Assembly (NCBI GenBank): GCA_949152475.1
Contig: OX424564.1
Coordinates: 23,372,165 to 23,436,164, forward strand
DNA from: Terebella lapidaria
Lineage: Eukaryota; Annelida; Polychaeta; Terebellida; Terebellidae
Length of the DNA stretch: 64,000 nucleotides
Reading direction: 5' to 3'
Each line of letters starts with the position of its first letter. Positions within the stretch are counted from its first letter, which is position 1. Positions 1 through 10,900 of this stretch are shown here, in pieces. A program made the translations under genes and the position numbers. Below the pieces are notes generated by a model. The model did not search any database and had not been told where the DNA came from. It saw only the letters and a program-made list of their open reading frames with translations.

Positions 1-29
1 TGATCTACTGAAGAGGCCTTGCCGATAGA

Positions 30-1370
30 TCCTAGTTTCTTTCAGCGGCCCTCTAATGGGTAAAACCTACCTACTAGGGACATTCATAGAAATAAAATAC
101 AATAACAATCGCTTCTCCTTCTTTTCTCTTCGGAGAAACTCCTCGCCGTCTCAAGGGTGTGATGAATATATGTTGTGGCTTCCTGAGCTGTCACACGTTA
201 ACCAAACACACGGAGTTGAGGCAAAATTACATGGGCTTCATTCTCCACGTTGATTGGTTTCATTAGCATGAAATTTGTTGCAGCAATTTGGAGATATTCT
301 GCTCAAATGAATCCGGTAAAAGTAAGCGTGAGGAAATGCAATGAGAGACATGTGTATCGTCATAGCAGTGCTGAACTGGGCTCCAGTGTGAGGCACCGGC
401 GAATTTAAATGAAGCTGGAGTCGTTATCTGGTGTGAAGATTCTCTCACTACGTTCATCCCATTCAGAATAATTGAAATAACACAGATACCACAGGCCATC
501 TCATGAATCACAGAGAAGGGATTAAATATCAGTTTGAAAGGCGTAAATAAATTGAAAAAATCCTTATAAAAACTAACGGAAAACTCTTTTATAATATTTG
601 TTGCGATCTGTTTGTTGCAACCAACACTTTTACAGCAAACACTGCCGTGAGATAGCAGCACCAGAGCCGCTTGTAGTGTCATGTCATTTTAACGTATTTG
701 AATATGTCGTCCATTTTGTCTTTGTTTTGAAATGTTGTTGTGGCTGTTTGAAATGGTGTCATTGAACGCTATGCTTTGAATGACAGTAGCATAATGAACC
801 ATTTTTTTACACTATACCGACATGAGCTCGAAATCTCGTCGATAGCTGATCAGTTGTGCATCAATCTGGGTTTCACAAACCTGAATATTCGTCATGTCAA
901 AAAGTGACACACATCACGTTATCGAAATCTATCCGGGAGAATGAAAACTGACTATGCAAAACTGCAAGAAAGGGTTCACGATCTCAAATGACCTCATTTA
1001 TATTGAAGTTCGACAACACATGATGAGTATTACTAAACATCATTGTGTCACATATCAGCCATGGTTAAACGAGTCTCAGACATTACAAGCTCACTTTCCA
1101 TAATGCCATGCGATGTTACCGTTTCACAATATGGCGTGATTTGGTGTAATCGGGCATGACATTTACTTCCTATGACATTATGTTACCATTTCACTTCACT
1201 CAACACACTGATTCGCTGTCCAGTATATTCCTGCAGAAATAGACACATTGCATTGTGGTTGTGTAGTCTTCCTTACACACTGGATGTGAACTTATTGTGA
1301 TTATTAAAGGATACACCGACCACCGGGAAGGGTTAGTACGTTACACCATAAAAGGAAATATGACATTCAA
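30..1370. repeat. Paralogous segment A, copy 1 (5' part)
   Basis: This stretch reads as a diverged copy of 18035-19095. The clearest stretch is about 1020-1250 against 18740-18960, both running through 'atgccatgcgatgttaccg' and 'gtaatcgggcatgacattta', with small indels elsewhere. The copy may extend left of the window. It contains no gene I can support; a minus-strand reading frame at 263-682 (139 codons) matches no family I know and the paralogous copy does not keep it open. It is either an old segmental duplication or two copies of a low-copy dispersed repeat. Confidence 0.7.
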
Positions 1371-3085
1371 TCATATTCGAGAACACCGTCAACTCAGTAG
1401 CCTTTTGGCTTGTGATTAAATCAAAAATTCAACTTCATCTATCAGTGAAACACGCTTTTTGGCCATAATTTTGTTATGGATAATCGTATCAAATTGAAAT
1501 TTTGTGTGTCTTAATCATACTTACTATATCAGGTATATCGTCGTCTGTCGTTGTCGTCTGCCTACATTTTTATCTTTGAAGTTTACAGTTTGAAGAAAAA
1601 TTCCTAAAAAATATTCTGAAAGGGAGATATTTTTTAGTTTTTTTATTTTCGCAATTATTTCAGAATAGCGGCCATTTTTGATGAAAAATAGCCAATTTTG
1701 GACCTTGGCGGTCGTTTTATCAAAATTGGTTCAGTAACTTGTTTTCTTATTGATGCATAACATTTCTTGCATGTGCCCCTGTGACGTGTATAAGTTTCAC
1801 TAACTTTGACATTTGACCTCATTTTCAAGGTCACAGGACAAGATGGCTGATATCTCGCTTCAAGGTCACAGGACAAGATGGCTAATAGCTCGCTTCTTAT
1901 CAACTTTTTTGACCTTTGACCTTATTTTCAAGATCAGAGCACAAAATGGCTAATATCTCGATTTTTTATCGACTTATGGCCTGGGATCAATTGTGGACAT
2001 ATAGGGAATGATATATGCTGGATATTGTCATGATCATGAATTTGACCTTTGAACTCATTTTCAAGGTCAGAGAGCCAAAATGTTTAATATCTTGCTTATT
2101 ATCACACTTTATAAACTAAAATGCTACAGGACACCAAAAGGTGTGATAACCTTTTCTGTATCACCCTACTTCAAATTATTCTGTATCACTCGCTGAGCCA
2201 CATCGGGCCGAAACTACTTTTTTTACGTGAAGATCGTTATTACGTAAAAGAACAATATGAAGTCATATATCTGGAAACGATCTTAGTAACCGAAAGTCAC
2301 CAAGCCGACTTGAGGTTTTTCGGACATCACAGCAAGCATATTCATGAATATTATAAAATTAATATTATTATATTAATGATCATTCACAATTTTCGTATGA
2401 TCTACGACAATATCTAGATTTATGTCTGTACAGTTGTGATAAATTAAAACCACGCTCGTGTGTTTTCCGCAAAAAGATATCGGTCTCGTTTGGTCTGGCG
2501 GATGAACACAGAATACACTCGTCCTTCGGACTCGTACATCCTGAATTCATCCGCCAGACCAAACTCGACCGATATCTTTTTGCGGAAAACACACTCGCAT
2601 GGTTTTATATATTTATCGACTTTACAGCTTAGGAATCAATTGTGCACATATAGGGAATGATGTATGCAGAATCTTTTGATGACCTTTAATTTGACCTTCG
2701 ACCTTATTTTCAAGGTCATAGAACAAAATTGCTATTTTATCTTACTTGCTATTGAATTTACAGCTTAGTAATCAATTGTGGACATATGGGGAATGGTATA
2801 CATGTTTGATGGATATTCTCATGACGTTGGATTTGACCAGTGATCTTATTAACAAGGTCACGGGACAAAATGGATAATATCCAAAATATAAAACATTTAT
2901 CGTCCGGTAACCTGTCTTAGCCTTTGGGCTAATCTTTACATTTGTTATAGGCATCATCAAAACTTAGCGGTATTAGTGGTAATAGATTGATACTTACATC
3001 TTAGCTTTTGGGCTAAGTTTTATATTCGTTTTTGGCATCGTCAAAATAAAGTGGTATTGGTGGTAATAGATTGATACTTACATTC
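1371..3085. repeat. Repeat-rich insert inside segment A (TGACCT/AGGTCA repeats)
   Basis: This block is absent from the paralogous segment at about 19.09 kb, so it looks inserted. It holds several degenerate units of the dispersed repeat that also forms the array at 34.5-36.06 kb, here in reverse orientation, with phrases such as 'tcattttcaaggtcacagg' and 'aaaatggctaatatctcg' near 1800-2110 and 2640-2890. Nuclear-receptor-like half sites (TGACCT/AGGTCA) recur, including a perfect DR1 at 1910-1922. A 163-bp hairpin lies at 2445-2607. No coding sequence is supported. Confidence 0.6.
2445..2607. repeat. Perfect-style hairpin / fold-back element
   Basis: Two arms of about 63 bp are near-exact reverse complements: left arm from 'taaaacc' at 2445 to about 2509, right arm from about 2545 to 'ggtttta' at 2607. 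Both contain 'tttccgcaaaaagatatcgg' or its complement. The centre holds a second small hairpin, 'tccttcgga'. The same reading frame opens on both strands because of the symmetry, so these ORFs are not genes. It resembles a short non-autonomous fold-back transposon; I see no clear target duplication. Confidence 0.75.
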
Positions 3086-3290
3086 AATCAAATGTAAAAC
3101 ATCGGTTTATTGTGATCAATACCCCTTTTTGTATGATTTTTGCAATAACTTTGTTCCTGTAAAGAAAAGATGTGGAGACACAGGTTGTCACTGCTTTTTA
3201 TTTCACGACATTGTTTTTGTGTACATGTATCAAATGTAATGTATTCTTTTTGTCATGGCAATGAGTGGAGTGACGGAAGTGATTCGCCGA
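3080..3290. repeat. Paralogous segment A, copy 1 (3' part, beyond the insert)
   Basis: Similarity to the second copy resumes here. 'ggttgtcactgctttttatt' followed by 'tcacg' at about 3185 matches 19183-19205, and 'ttgtcatggcaatgagt' matches 'tttgccaagacaatgagt' at 19264. The two parts of copy 1 are therefore separated by about 1.7 kb that copy 2 lacks. No gene is visible. Confidence 0.55.
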
Positions 3291-4112
3291 CAAATTGTAT
3301 GAAGAAGAGATCTATTTGATTACTCAGAGATGACTGGTGGTGACGAAGCAGCTAATCACCCCAAAGTCCCTATTGTTTACAGAAAGGACATAAAACTTGA
3401 GTTAACAGAGAGAAAGACGATGCAGAAGTGAAGGAACTAAGTCTCAAATAGCGCAAGGAGAAGCAAGCCTTTAGATTGAAACTGTTGGAAGACGCATCTG
3501 GCAAAAACATTTGCCAAAAAAACATTGCCAAAAACAGATCTGAATGATCCATGTGGTCCAGAAAGATGGCACCATTGAAAGAAATTATGACATGAAAGAA
3601 CACGGACTAAAGTCAAGGTGTGGTTTATCAGATGTCACTCCCACTGAACAATTTGTTGAAACTCGCCTCCTTGGTACTCCCTGAGTATAAGGAAGATTAT
3701 GAACACAGCTTTCTGACATGCCTACGTTCACAGAATCAGCGGTTTTAAAAGCTGTTCTCGACAACCATTGTGTACACTGAGTGTTGCTACGACAAGATGA
3801 ATGCGATTAATTCATGTTCGTCAGGATCGTGAGCTCGCGATTTTCTAATAAAAGTGCTTCTATCAATCGCATTCTACCCCATGGAAGAATAATACCATCC
3901 ACACGAATGTATCTGTATGCCGACACTTGTGTCGTACCTGTCACCAAGAACTCTTCGCAGTTATCCTCGCCTCACAATCCCGTGGGCGGATATACAACTA
4001 AGAGACAAGCGCGTCCAATCATTTGGGTTCAACAATGAAGTTTCTTTGAGACTTGCGATATCTACTGTAAATGTCAAACATGTGAATAGAACCTTCTTCC
4101 ACTACAGCGTTC
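3291..4112. other. Intergenic, nothing recognised
   Basis: I see no gene, RNA or repeat I can name here. The reading frames at 3814-4135 are short, overlap each other, and run into the minisatellite that follows. Confidence 0.4.
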
Positions 4113-4590
4113 CTCATGTTCCTCCACCACAGTGATCAACATACGTAACATGTTCCTCCTCCACAGTGATCAACATACATAACCATGATAACATGTTCCT
4201 CCTCCACAATGATCAACATACATAACCATGATAACATATTCCTCCTCCACAGTGATCAACATACATAACCATGATAACATGTTCCTCATCCTCAGTGATC
4301 AACATATATACATAACCATGATAACATGTTCCTCATCCTCAGTGATCAACATATATACATAACCATGATAACATGTTCCTCATCCTCAGTGATCAACATA
4401 TATACATAACCATGATAACATGTTCCTCATCCTCAGTGATCAACATACATAACCATGATAACATGTTCCTCCTCCACGGTGATCAACATACATAACCATG
4501 ATAACATGTTCCTCCTCCACAGTGATCAACATACATAACCATGATAAGATGTTCCTCCTCCACAGTGATCAACATACATAACATGCCCCT
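4113..4590. repeat. Minisatellite, 43-49-bp unit, about 11 copies
   Basis: A unit reading roughly 'gttcctcctccacagtgatc' + 'aacatacataaccatgataacat' (43 bp) is repeated head to tail about eleven times. A subset in the middle (about 4275-4440) has 'cctcatcctc' and an extra 'tatata', giving a 49-bp unit. Units touch without unique spacers and are direct repeats, which is a VNTR-like satellite. The 4591-5146 stretch after it holds nothing I recognise. Confidence 0.9.
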
Positions 4591-5146
4591 ATAGGGACCG
4601 CCAGGAAAGGTGCATACATTTTATTTGTCTCAAGAACATTGTAACTTCCAGGCACTTCACCAAACGGTCTTTTGCTTTTGCGTGTAAATATGATGTGTGT
4701 CAGTATTATACACCGTTCTCAATGTCTTACATAATGTATGACAGGGTGCACATGTGTAAAAGAAGTATTCCCGGGTGCAATCTTAACAAGCCACAATGGG
4801 ATCTGGTATACATCTTCCCTGCATTCCGCTGTGCCTTCTGTGTCATTTATGGAGCGATATACGGTATATTTTTCAAACTATGGTGAATCTTCCAAAGTCT
4901 GTTTGCGTCACGTGACAGTTTTTTTCCGGAGGCTGTAGCAACGAGTCGAGTTATGACACAAAGTTTCTTGAGCTAGTATCCATAACAATTGTGGTAGGAT
5001 CTAAACCTTGGGGACTGTATGTAATGGCCACCGTCTATCAGAATGGAAGGTTCCATGCCTTGGACGGTGCCTAGTGGATCTTACACTTTTGTTACTTGTA
5101 GTATCGCATCATTGTCTCCAGTGCGTTCCTGATAAACGTAAAATAG

Positions 5147-6528
5147 TGTAACGGTTTTGGGGCGTACCCAAAGGTTTCCCCTAGGTAATTCTGTTAGTGT
5201 TTTGTGATATTATGGTTAAATAACCGTTTATTAGGGTGTATATGTGTTTAAAGGTTCATACGGTTCCGTATTGTTAATGTTTTAAAGGTTTTCCGTCTCG
5301 GAACTTAGTAATTTATGATGTTGGTAAAGCCGGAGACGGATCCGGAGACGGAGACGGAACCGGAGACGGAGCCGGAACAATGGAGTACAAAAACGTAATG
5401 ACGTTATTTCCGGAAGGTCATGTGATCAGCCTCGTTTTCGGTTTAAAAGGTGACGTGTCAGCCACTGATTGGTTCTAGAGTGTTTTTAGAAATCCGGAAA
5501 ATATCAGTGTTTTGGCGGACTATGACGTCACAATAGGTTGGTCACGTGACGTGGGTCTCAGGTCTATAAAAGCCCCCGCTTCACAGCGGACGGCGGAGTT
5601 GGTGTCCTGACGTCGACCTGTGCAGACCCCTTCTCCCATAGCAGAGTACTCCCTTGTTCCGGATAGAGTCATCCAGATGATAGCAGTTAAGTCTTCCGAC
5701 TGTGAACTTGGAAAATAAACATGAAAACTTCAACCGAGTTGTTTTTCCGTGTTCGTTAGGGAACTGGAATTTATAATAAAGTTAGTTCACCGGAAAAGAA
5801 AGTAATACGGAGTAAAGGGAGATAAGACTACAGTCGGTTAAGACCAAGTTGTAAAGACGTCTTAGGGTGATCCAAGAACCCAGATCACCGAGGAAGGAGA
5901 CGGAGACGGAGGTGGAATTCGACGGAGCAACTACGGAGGCGGTATCGGACGGAGCAGTTGCAGAGACGGGAACGACGAAGCAGTTGCAGAGGCGGTACCG
6001 GACGACTGAGTTGCAGAGGCAGTACCTGACGGAGCGGTTGCGGTAACCGGAAGTGGGAACACTTCCGAGATACTCCATTTCAGGTGCAGTCGCAGGTTGC
6101 GGTGAGGCGGAGCCAACCGGAGCAGATTGCAGTGCGGCGGAACCTGGCAGAGCGGTTGCAGTATTCGGAAACGGCAACGTTCCCGGATTCTTTATTCCAG
6201 GCGCAGTCGCAGTTTGCAGTAAGACGGAAAACGACGGAGCTGTTGCAGTAAAGCGGTTTCCCGACGGAGCAGTTGCAGTACCCGGAGACGGAAACGCCTC
6301 CGGATCCTTGCTTTACAGGTGCAGTTGCAGATTAGCAGTCGGACAACGGTTAAGAGGTCCATTCCAGACCACGCTACCAACCTTAGAGACTTCTAGCCGG
6401 AGTTCAACCGTACAGCAGTAGCAGTTTCCCGGAGTTTTACCGTTTCAGCTCCGGTTAAACAACAACTCACCCACCTCCCTAGAAAACCGGTTCATCAAGA
6501 CGTCACAGAAGGGTGCAAACCCGTTACA
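5147..6528 (+). repeat. Element 1, 5' LTR
   Basis: 1382 bp, matching 16257-17638 at a constant offset of 11,110. It begins TGTAACGG and ends CCGTTACA, a perfect 8-bp terminal inverted repeat with canonical TG...CA ends. The promoter lies at 5468-5572. The downstream half (about 5900-6440) is made of degenerate 30-45-bp phrases containing 'gcagttgcag' and 'ggagacgga'. Small reading frames in it are repeated exactly in the 3' LTR and are not genes. Confidence 0.95.
5468..5572 (+). promoter_or_regulatory. Element 1 LTR promoter (ATTGG, CRE, E-box, TATA)
   Basis: In order: inverted CCAAT box ATTGG (5468-5472), CRE-type TGACGTCA (5523-5530), palindromic E-box TCACGTGA (5542-5549) and TATAAAAG (5565-5572). 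Transcription should begin about 25-30 bp beyond the TATA box. The same set is in the 3' LTR at 16578-16682. The same motifs recur in both internal promoters. These are motif matches; binding is not shown. Confidence 0.65.
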
Positions 6529-6534
6529 ACTTTT

Positions 6535-6552
6535 TGGTGGCAGCGGTGGGAT
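6535..6552 (+). other. Primer binding site, tRNA-Leu type
   Basis: TGGTGGCAGCGGTGGGAT starts 6 bp after the LTR end. It is complementary to the 3' end (including CCA) of metazoan tRNA-Leu of the AAG/TAG class, whose T-arm/acceptor reads ATCCCACCGCTGCCA plus CCA. An 18-nt match at the expected place is strong evidence for minus-strand priming by tRNA-Leu. Confidence 0.85.
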
Positions 6553-6562
6553 CATCTGCAGT

Positions 6563-7849
6563 ATGACTACTAGACGGGGCAAATTGGCGGAACAGCAGCT
6601 GAAGGCAGCCGTGTCGGACACGGAGCAGCCTGTAGGAGCAGTAGGAGCTGAGCCGTTGCAGATGCCGGTTGCGGAAAAGGAAGCGGTTCGTCCTGCCGAG
6701 CGGAAGCTGTTGCAGCCGGAAATGCAGAAAGCAGTTGCAGACGAGCCCCTCCGGGTTCCTCAAGGAGAACAGCCTGCAGAGCAGTTAGCAGAGGCGGAAG
6801 TTAACTTTCCGGACCAGGCTGGCGATCGGGAACCGGATGCGGACCCGGAAGGCGGAGAGAATTTAGTCGACAACCTGACCAGATTATTGGCGACCCAAAT
6901 GGAGGTGTTTCAGCAGCACCTGGCAGTAACCGGAAAGCAGCAGCAGGCAGAAGCAGTACAACAGCCAGCACCAAGGGCAGGAGTAGCCAGATTAATGACA
7001 TACGACGGAACTGATCCGTGGCCGGAATATGAGGCTCACCTCCTTGAATACGCTCGGTACTACCGTTGGACAGCAGAGGAAAAGGCGCTGAACTTATGTG
7101 TCAGTTTGAGGGGTAACGCCCGCAGCATACTACTGGATCTGTCCGCGGAGCAGAGACGCAGCTTTGATACGGTTGTGGCGGCATTAAAACAGCAGTTTTG
7201 TCCGGGGGAGAAAACATTTGTTTTCCAGGCAGAATTGCAGACACGGAAATTGCAGCCGGAGGAGGAGCTGTCCGAGCTGGCCAGAGACATACGGAGCAAG
7301 ACGCGGCTAGCTTACCCAAAAGCAGATCCGGCAACAACAGAAGTGCTCATGAAGATGCATTTCTGCAACAGCCTGACTAACCGAGATATGCGGTTGTCGG
7401 TATTGAAAAGCCACCCGGAAACGCTGTCGCAGGCCCTGGCTTTCGCTACCGAGTATGAGAGTATCATGAAAACGGACAACAGCAGACCAGCGGAGCGACA
7501 CCGGACGAGGCAGCTGAACACGGAGCCGGAGTGGAGCCAGCAGGTGAACGAATTGCGGAAGCAAGCCGAGCAGACTCAGCAGCAGATGGCGGATCTGATG
7601 ACTCAGGTCAAGGAAGCGGTTAGCCGGCAGCAGCAGCAGCGCAGTTCCCGAGCGGATTTAGAATGTTTCAACTGTGGCCGGAAAGGGCATTTTGCCCGAG
7701 ACTGTAGGCAGCCGAAGCAGCAGCAGCAGCGGCGTCAACCACAACAGCAGCAGTCGCCGCGACAACAGCAGCAGCAGCAGCAGCCGCAGCAGCAGCAGCA
7801 GCAACAATTGCAGCAGCCACGACAGCAGCAGCAGCAGCCGGAAAACTAG
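6563..7849 (+). CDS. gag: Gag polyprotein of Gypsy element 1
   Basis: A 428-residue structural protein that should form the cytoplasmic particle and package the RNA. Residues about 140-310 look like the retrotransposon Gag capsid region, with the 'WPEYEAHLLEYARYY' stretch followed by a helical segment. A CCHC zinc knuckle is at C368, C371, H376, C381 (CFNCGRKGHFARDC). The C-terminus is a polyglutamine tract coded by CAG/CAA repeats. The start is the first ATG after the primer site. The ORF ends TAG at 7847-7849, just after GGAAAAC (7840-7846); pol continues in the -1 frame. The knuckle and position make the call firm; capsid boundaries are approximate. Confidence 0.92.
   Translation: MTTRRGKLAEQQLKAAVSDTEQPVGAVGAEPLQMPVAEKEAVRPAERKLLQPEMQKAVADEPLRVPQGEQPAEQLAEAEVNFPDQAGDREPDADPEGGENLVDNLTRLLATQMEVFQQHLAVTGKQQQAEAVQQPAPRAGVARLMTYDGTDPWPEYEAHLLEYARYYRWTAEEKALNLCVSLRGNARSILLDLSAEQRRSFDTVVAALKQQFCPGEKTFVFQAELQTRKLQPEEELSELARDIRSKTRLAYPKADPATTEVLMKMHFCNSLTNRDMRLSVLKSHPETLSQALAFATEYESIMKTDNSRPAERHRTRQLNTEPEWSQQVNELRKQAEQTQQQMADLMTQVKEAVSRQQQQRSSRADLECFNCGRKGHFARDCRQPKQQQQRRQPQQQQSPRQQQQQQQPQQQQQQQLQQPRQQQQQPEN
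7840..7846 (+). promoter_or_regulatory. Candidate -1 ribosomal frameshift heptamer, gag-pol
   Basis: GGAAAAC sits directly before the gag stop, read as GAA AAC in gag. The -1 frame (GGA AAA) is open upstream through the CAG tract and continues into pol. The same heptamer in the same register occurs at the gag end of element 2. It does not meet the classic X-XXY-YYZ rule in its first three bases, so this is a proposal. Confidence 0.45.
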
Positions 7850-7911
7850 AGCGGGTCGCGGAAAAGGGGAAATCCGGGACCCGGAAGAGAGGACACCCCC
7901 ATAACCGGCAG

Positions 7912-10900
7912 GTGGTTCACGGACCCGGTCCCAGGGGCGAGGTGGGCATGTGTGTGACAGCCAGAGTATGCGGAGAGCCAGTAACGCTGATAATCGACAC
8001 CGGCAGCACTGTCACAATGCTCAACCTACAAACCTGGGAACGGATCCGGAAACCCGGAATGAAGCTGAAGCGGTCGCCGATTCGTCTTTCAATGGTTGAC
8101 GGAAGTAACATACGGACACATGGCCGGAAAGAACTCCCACTCAACATCGCAGGAGTAGCTGAGACCGTGACGTTCGAGATTGCAGACTGTGAAGACGAAG
8201 GAATACTGGGGATGGATTTCATCCGTTCCCAAGTATCCGGCATAAACTTCGACCGGATGACCATGCAGATGGGCAGCCAGGAGGTGTTCCTCACCATGTT
8301 CGAGCAGACCAGGGAGCCGTTTCCGATCAACGCTGTAGCAGATTACCAAATTCCGCCGGAAACGGAACAGCTGATTATAGGACAAGCAGAGAGTGTCCGT
8401 GAAGCAGAAGGAGTACTAGAAATGCCGCAGGAGCCTACGGAGAAAAGACCTTGGCTGATCGGGAGAACTTTATCCCGGATAAAGCAAGGAACAGTCCCGG
8501 TTCGAGTGATCAACGTGATGGCAGAGCCGGTAATCATCAAGAAAGGAGCGCAGTTGGCGACGATGACCACCTTAGCAGCCGGTTGCAGTGTTGTGCCGTT
8601 GGCGGAGCGGAGCCGGAAGGTGCAGATTTCCACGGAGTCGGAGGCCGGGCGGAATTGGAGCGGGTACGAGAAGCTGCGGCAGTTAGCAGAGCAGACCCAG
8701 GATGCAGTGCCGAGTCATTTCCGCGAGAGAGTAACCGACCTCCTATTTCGGAATAAGCCGACCTTCAGTAATGATGCCGGAGAACTGGGGCAGACCAACG
8801 AGGTACAACATCAGATAAACACGGGCAGTCACCGGCCGATTAAGCAGCCAACCAGACGAATTCCGCCAGACAAGAGGGAGCTGGTGAGCAGTCTGATTCA
8901 GGAGATGAAAGACAAGAACGTCATTGAAGAAAGTAGCAGTCCGTGGGCTTCACCGATTGTCCTCGTGAAGAAAAAGGATGGGACCACCCGGTTCTGCGTC
9001 GATTACCGGCGGTTAAATGCAGTCACGGAGAAAGATGCTTATCCGTTGCCGAGAATAGACGACACCATAGCAGCCTGTGCAGACGCTAAATGGTTCTCCA
9101 CTCTCGACCTGACCAGTGGCTACTGGCAGGTCGGGATGGATGAAGACGCCCGGAAAAAGTCGGCCTTCTGTGTTCCTGGCGGCCTTTACCAGTTCAAAGT
9201 AATGAGTTTCGGCTTGTGCAATGCTCCGGGTACGTTCGAGCGGTTGATGGAGAAGGTGCTAGGCGGTTTGTCCTGGAAGACCTGCCTCATATATCTGGAC
9301 GACATCATAGTCTACAGTGAGACCCTGGAGGATCACATCCGTGATCTTCAGGAGGTGTTCAGCAAGCTGAGAGAGGCAGACCTAAAAGTCAAACCGTCAA
9401 AATGCAAGTTCTTCCAGCCGGAGGTGTCTTTCCTAGGTCACATAGTCGGCAGAGACGGTATCCGCACCGACCCGGCAAAAACGGAGGCAGTACGGAAGTG
9501 GCGGACACCCACCAACCTGACGGAGCTGCGCAGTTTTCTGGGACTTTGCTCCTATTACCGGAAGTTCGTGCCGAAGTTCTCCGAGATTGCAGCGCCGCTG
9601 AATCACTTGACGGAAAAAGGGGTGCCGTTCCGGTGGCAGACGGAGCAAGAGCAGGCATTTGCAGAGCTGAAGAACCGCCTAGTATCGGCACCGATACTCG
9701 GGTACCCAAGGGAGCAAGGCCGATATATCCTGGACACGGACGCCAGTGACACCGGGCTGGGAGCAGTACTGTCACAGAAGCAGGGCAACCAGGAGCGGGT
9801 GATAACCTACTTGAGCCGCAGCCTAACCAAAGAAGAACGGAGATACTGTGTCACCCGGAAGGAGCTCCTGGCGGTTGTGTTTGCGGTACAGAAGAATAAG
9901 CAGTACTTGCTGGGACGACACTTCCTTCTTCGCACGGATCATGGCAGTCTTACCTGGCTTATGAATTTCAAGGAGCCCCAGGGGCAGGTAGCCCGGTGGA
10001 TTGAGCTCCTGAGTGAGTTTCATTTCGACATTGAACATCGTCCGGGGCGAATCCATAATAATGCGGATGCCTTGTCCAGATCCCCATGCAGCCAATGCGG
10101 AAAAATCGACTGGAAACAAGCCAAGATAGACGCCTGGAACTACGGAGAAAGAATCCGGCAGACACGAAGTGAAGAAACTCCTCAGCTCAAGCCAAGGAAG
10201 GGGGGACGCCGGAAGCGGTCAAGGGGATCGGGCGGAGAAGCAGAACTGACGGAGGAAGCAGTCCCAAGAAAGGCAGTTGCAGTAACGGAGAAAGCAGCGT
10301 CCCGGAAGCCGGTTGCGGTTGCGGTGACGGAGAAAGCAGCGTCCCGGAAGCCGGTTGCGGTTGCGGTGACGGAGAAAGCAGCGTCCCGGAAGCCGGTTGC
10401 GGTTGCGGTGACGGAGAAAGCAGCGTCCCGGAAGCCGGTTGCGGTTGCGGTGACGGAAAAAGCAGTGTTCCGGAAGCCGATTGCGGTTGCGGTGACGGAG
10501 AAGGCAGTTCCAGGAAAAGCGGATGCGGTTGCAGAGCAGATTAGGCTGGCGGAGAATGCGGACCAGGATACTGTGCTGGGGCAGAAATATCGACCAGATG
10601 ATTTGCGGAGAATGCAGCAAGCAGAACCATGGTACTCACTGGTGACGTCGCTGATCGACGGGAGCGGTACAGCTGGCAGTGCAGACTTTTCCAGCATGAG
10701 CAGCGAGGAGAAAGTGCTGTACGGGATGCGGAAGACCTTGCTGAAAGTCGACGGAGTAGTCTACCGGAAATGGAAAACGGCAGAAGGAACCAGCCGAATG
10801 CAGTTAATAACCCCGAAGGAGCTGAGACAGGAGATTTTCCGTCTGGCCCACCAGAGCCGGACGGGAGGACACCTCGGATGCAGAAGGATGGCGGCTAGCA

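Noticed and set aside
263-682. 139-codon minus-strand frame
   Set aside because: No family resemblance, no splice or promoter signals, and the paralogous segment at 18-19 kb does not keep the frame.
4113-4590. Regular repeats that superficially resemble a CRISPR array
   Set aside because: Units abut with no unique spacers, unit length shifts between 43 and 49 bp, and the context is a metazoan genome. It is a minisatellite.
10182-10697. Minus-strand frames opposite the pol repeats and inside the LTRs
   Set aside because: They are shadows of repeat-biased sequence; the LTR versions recur because the LTRs are duplicated.
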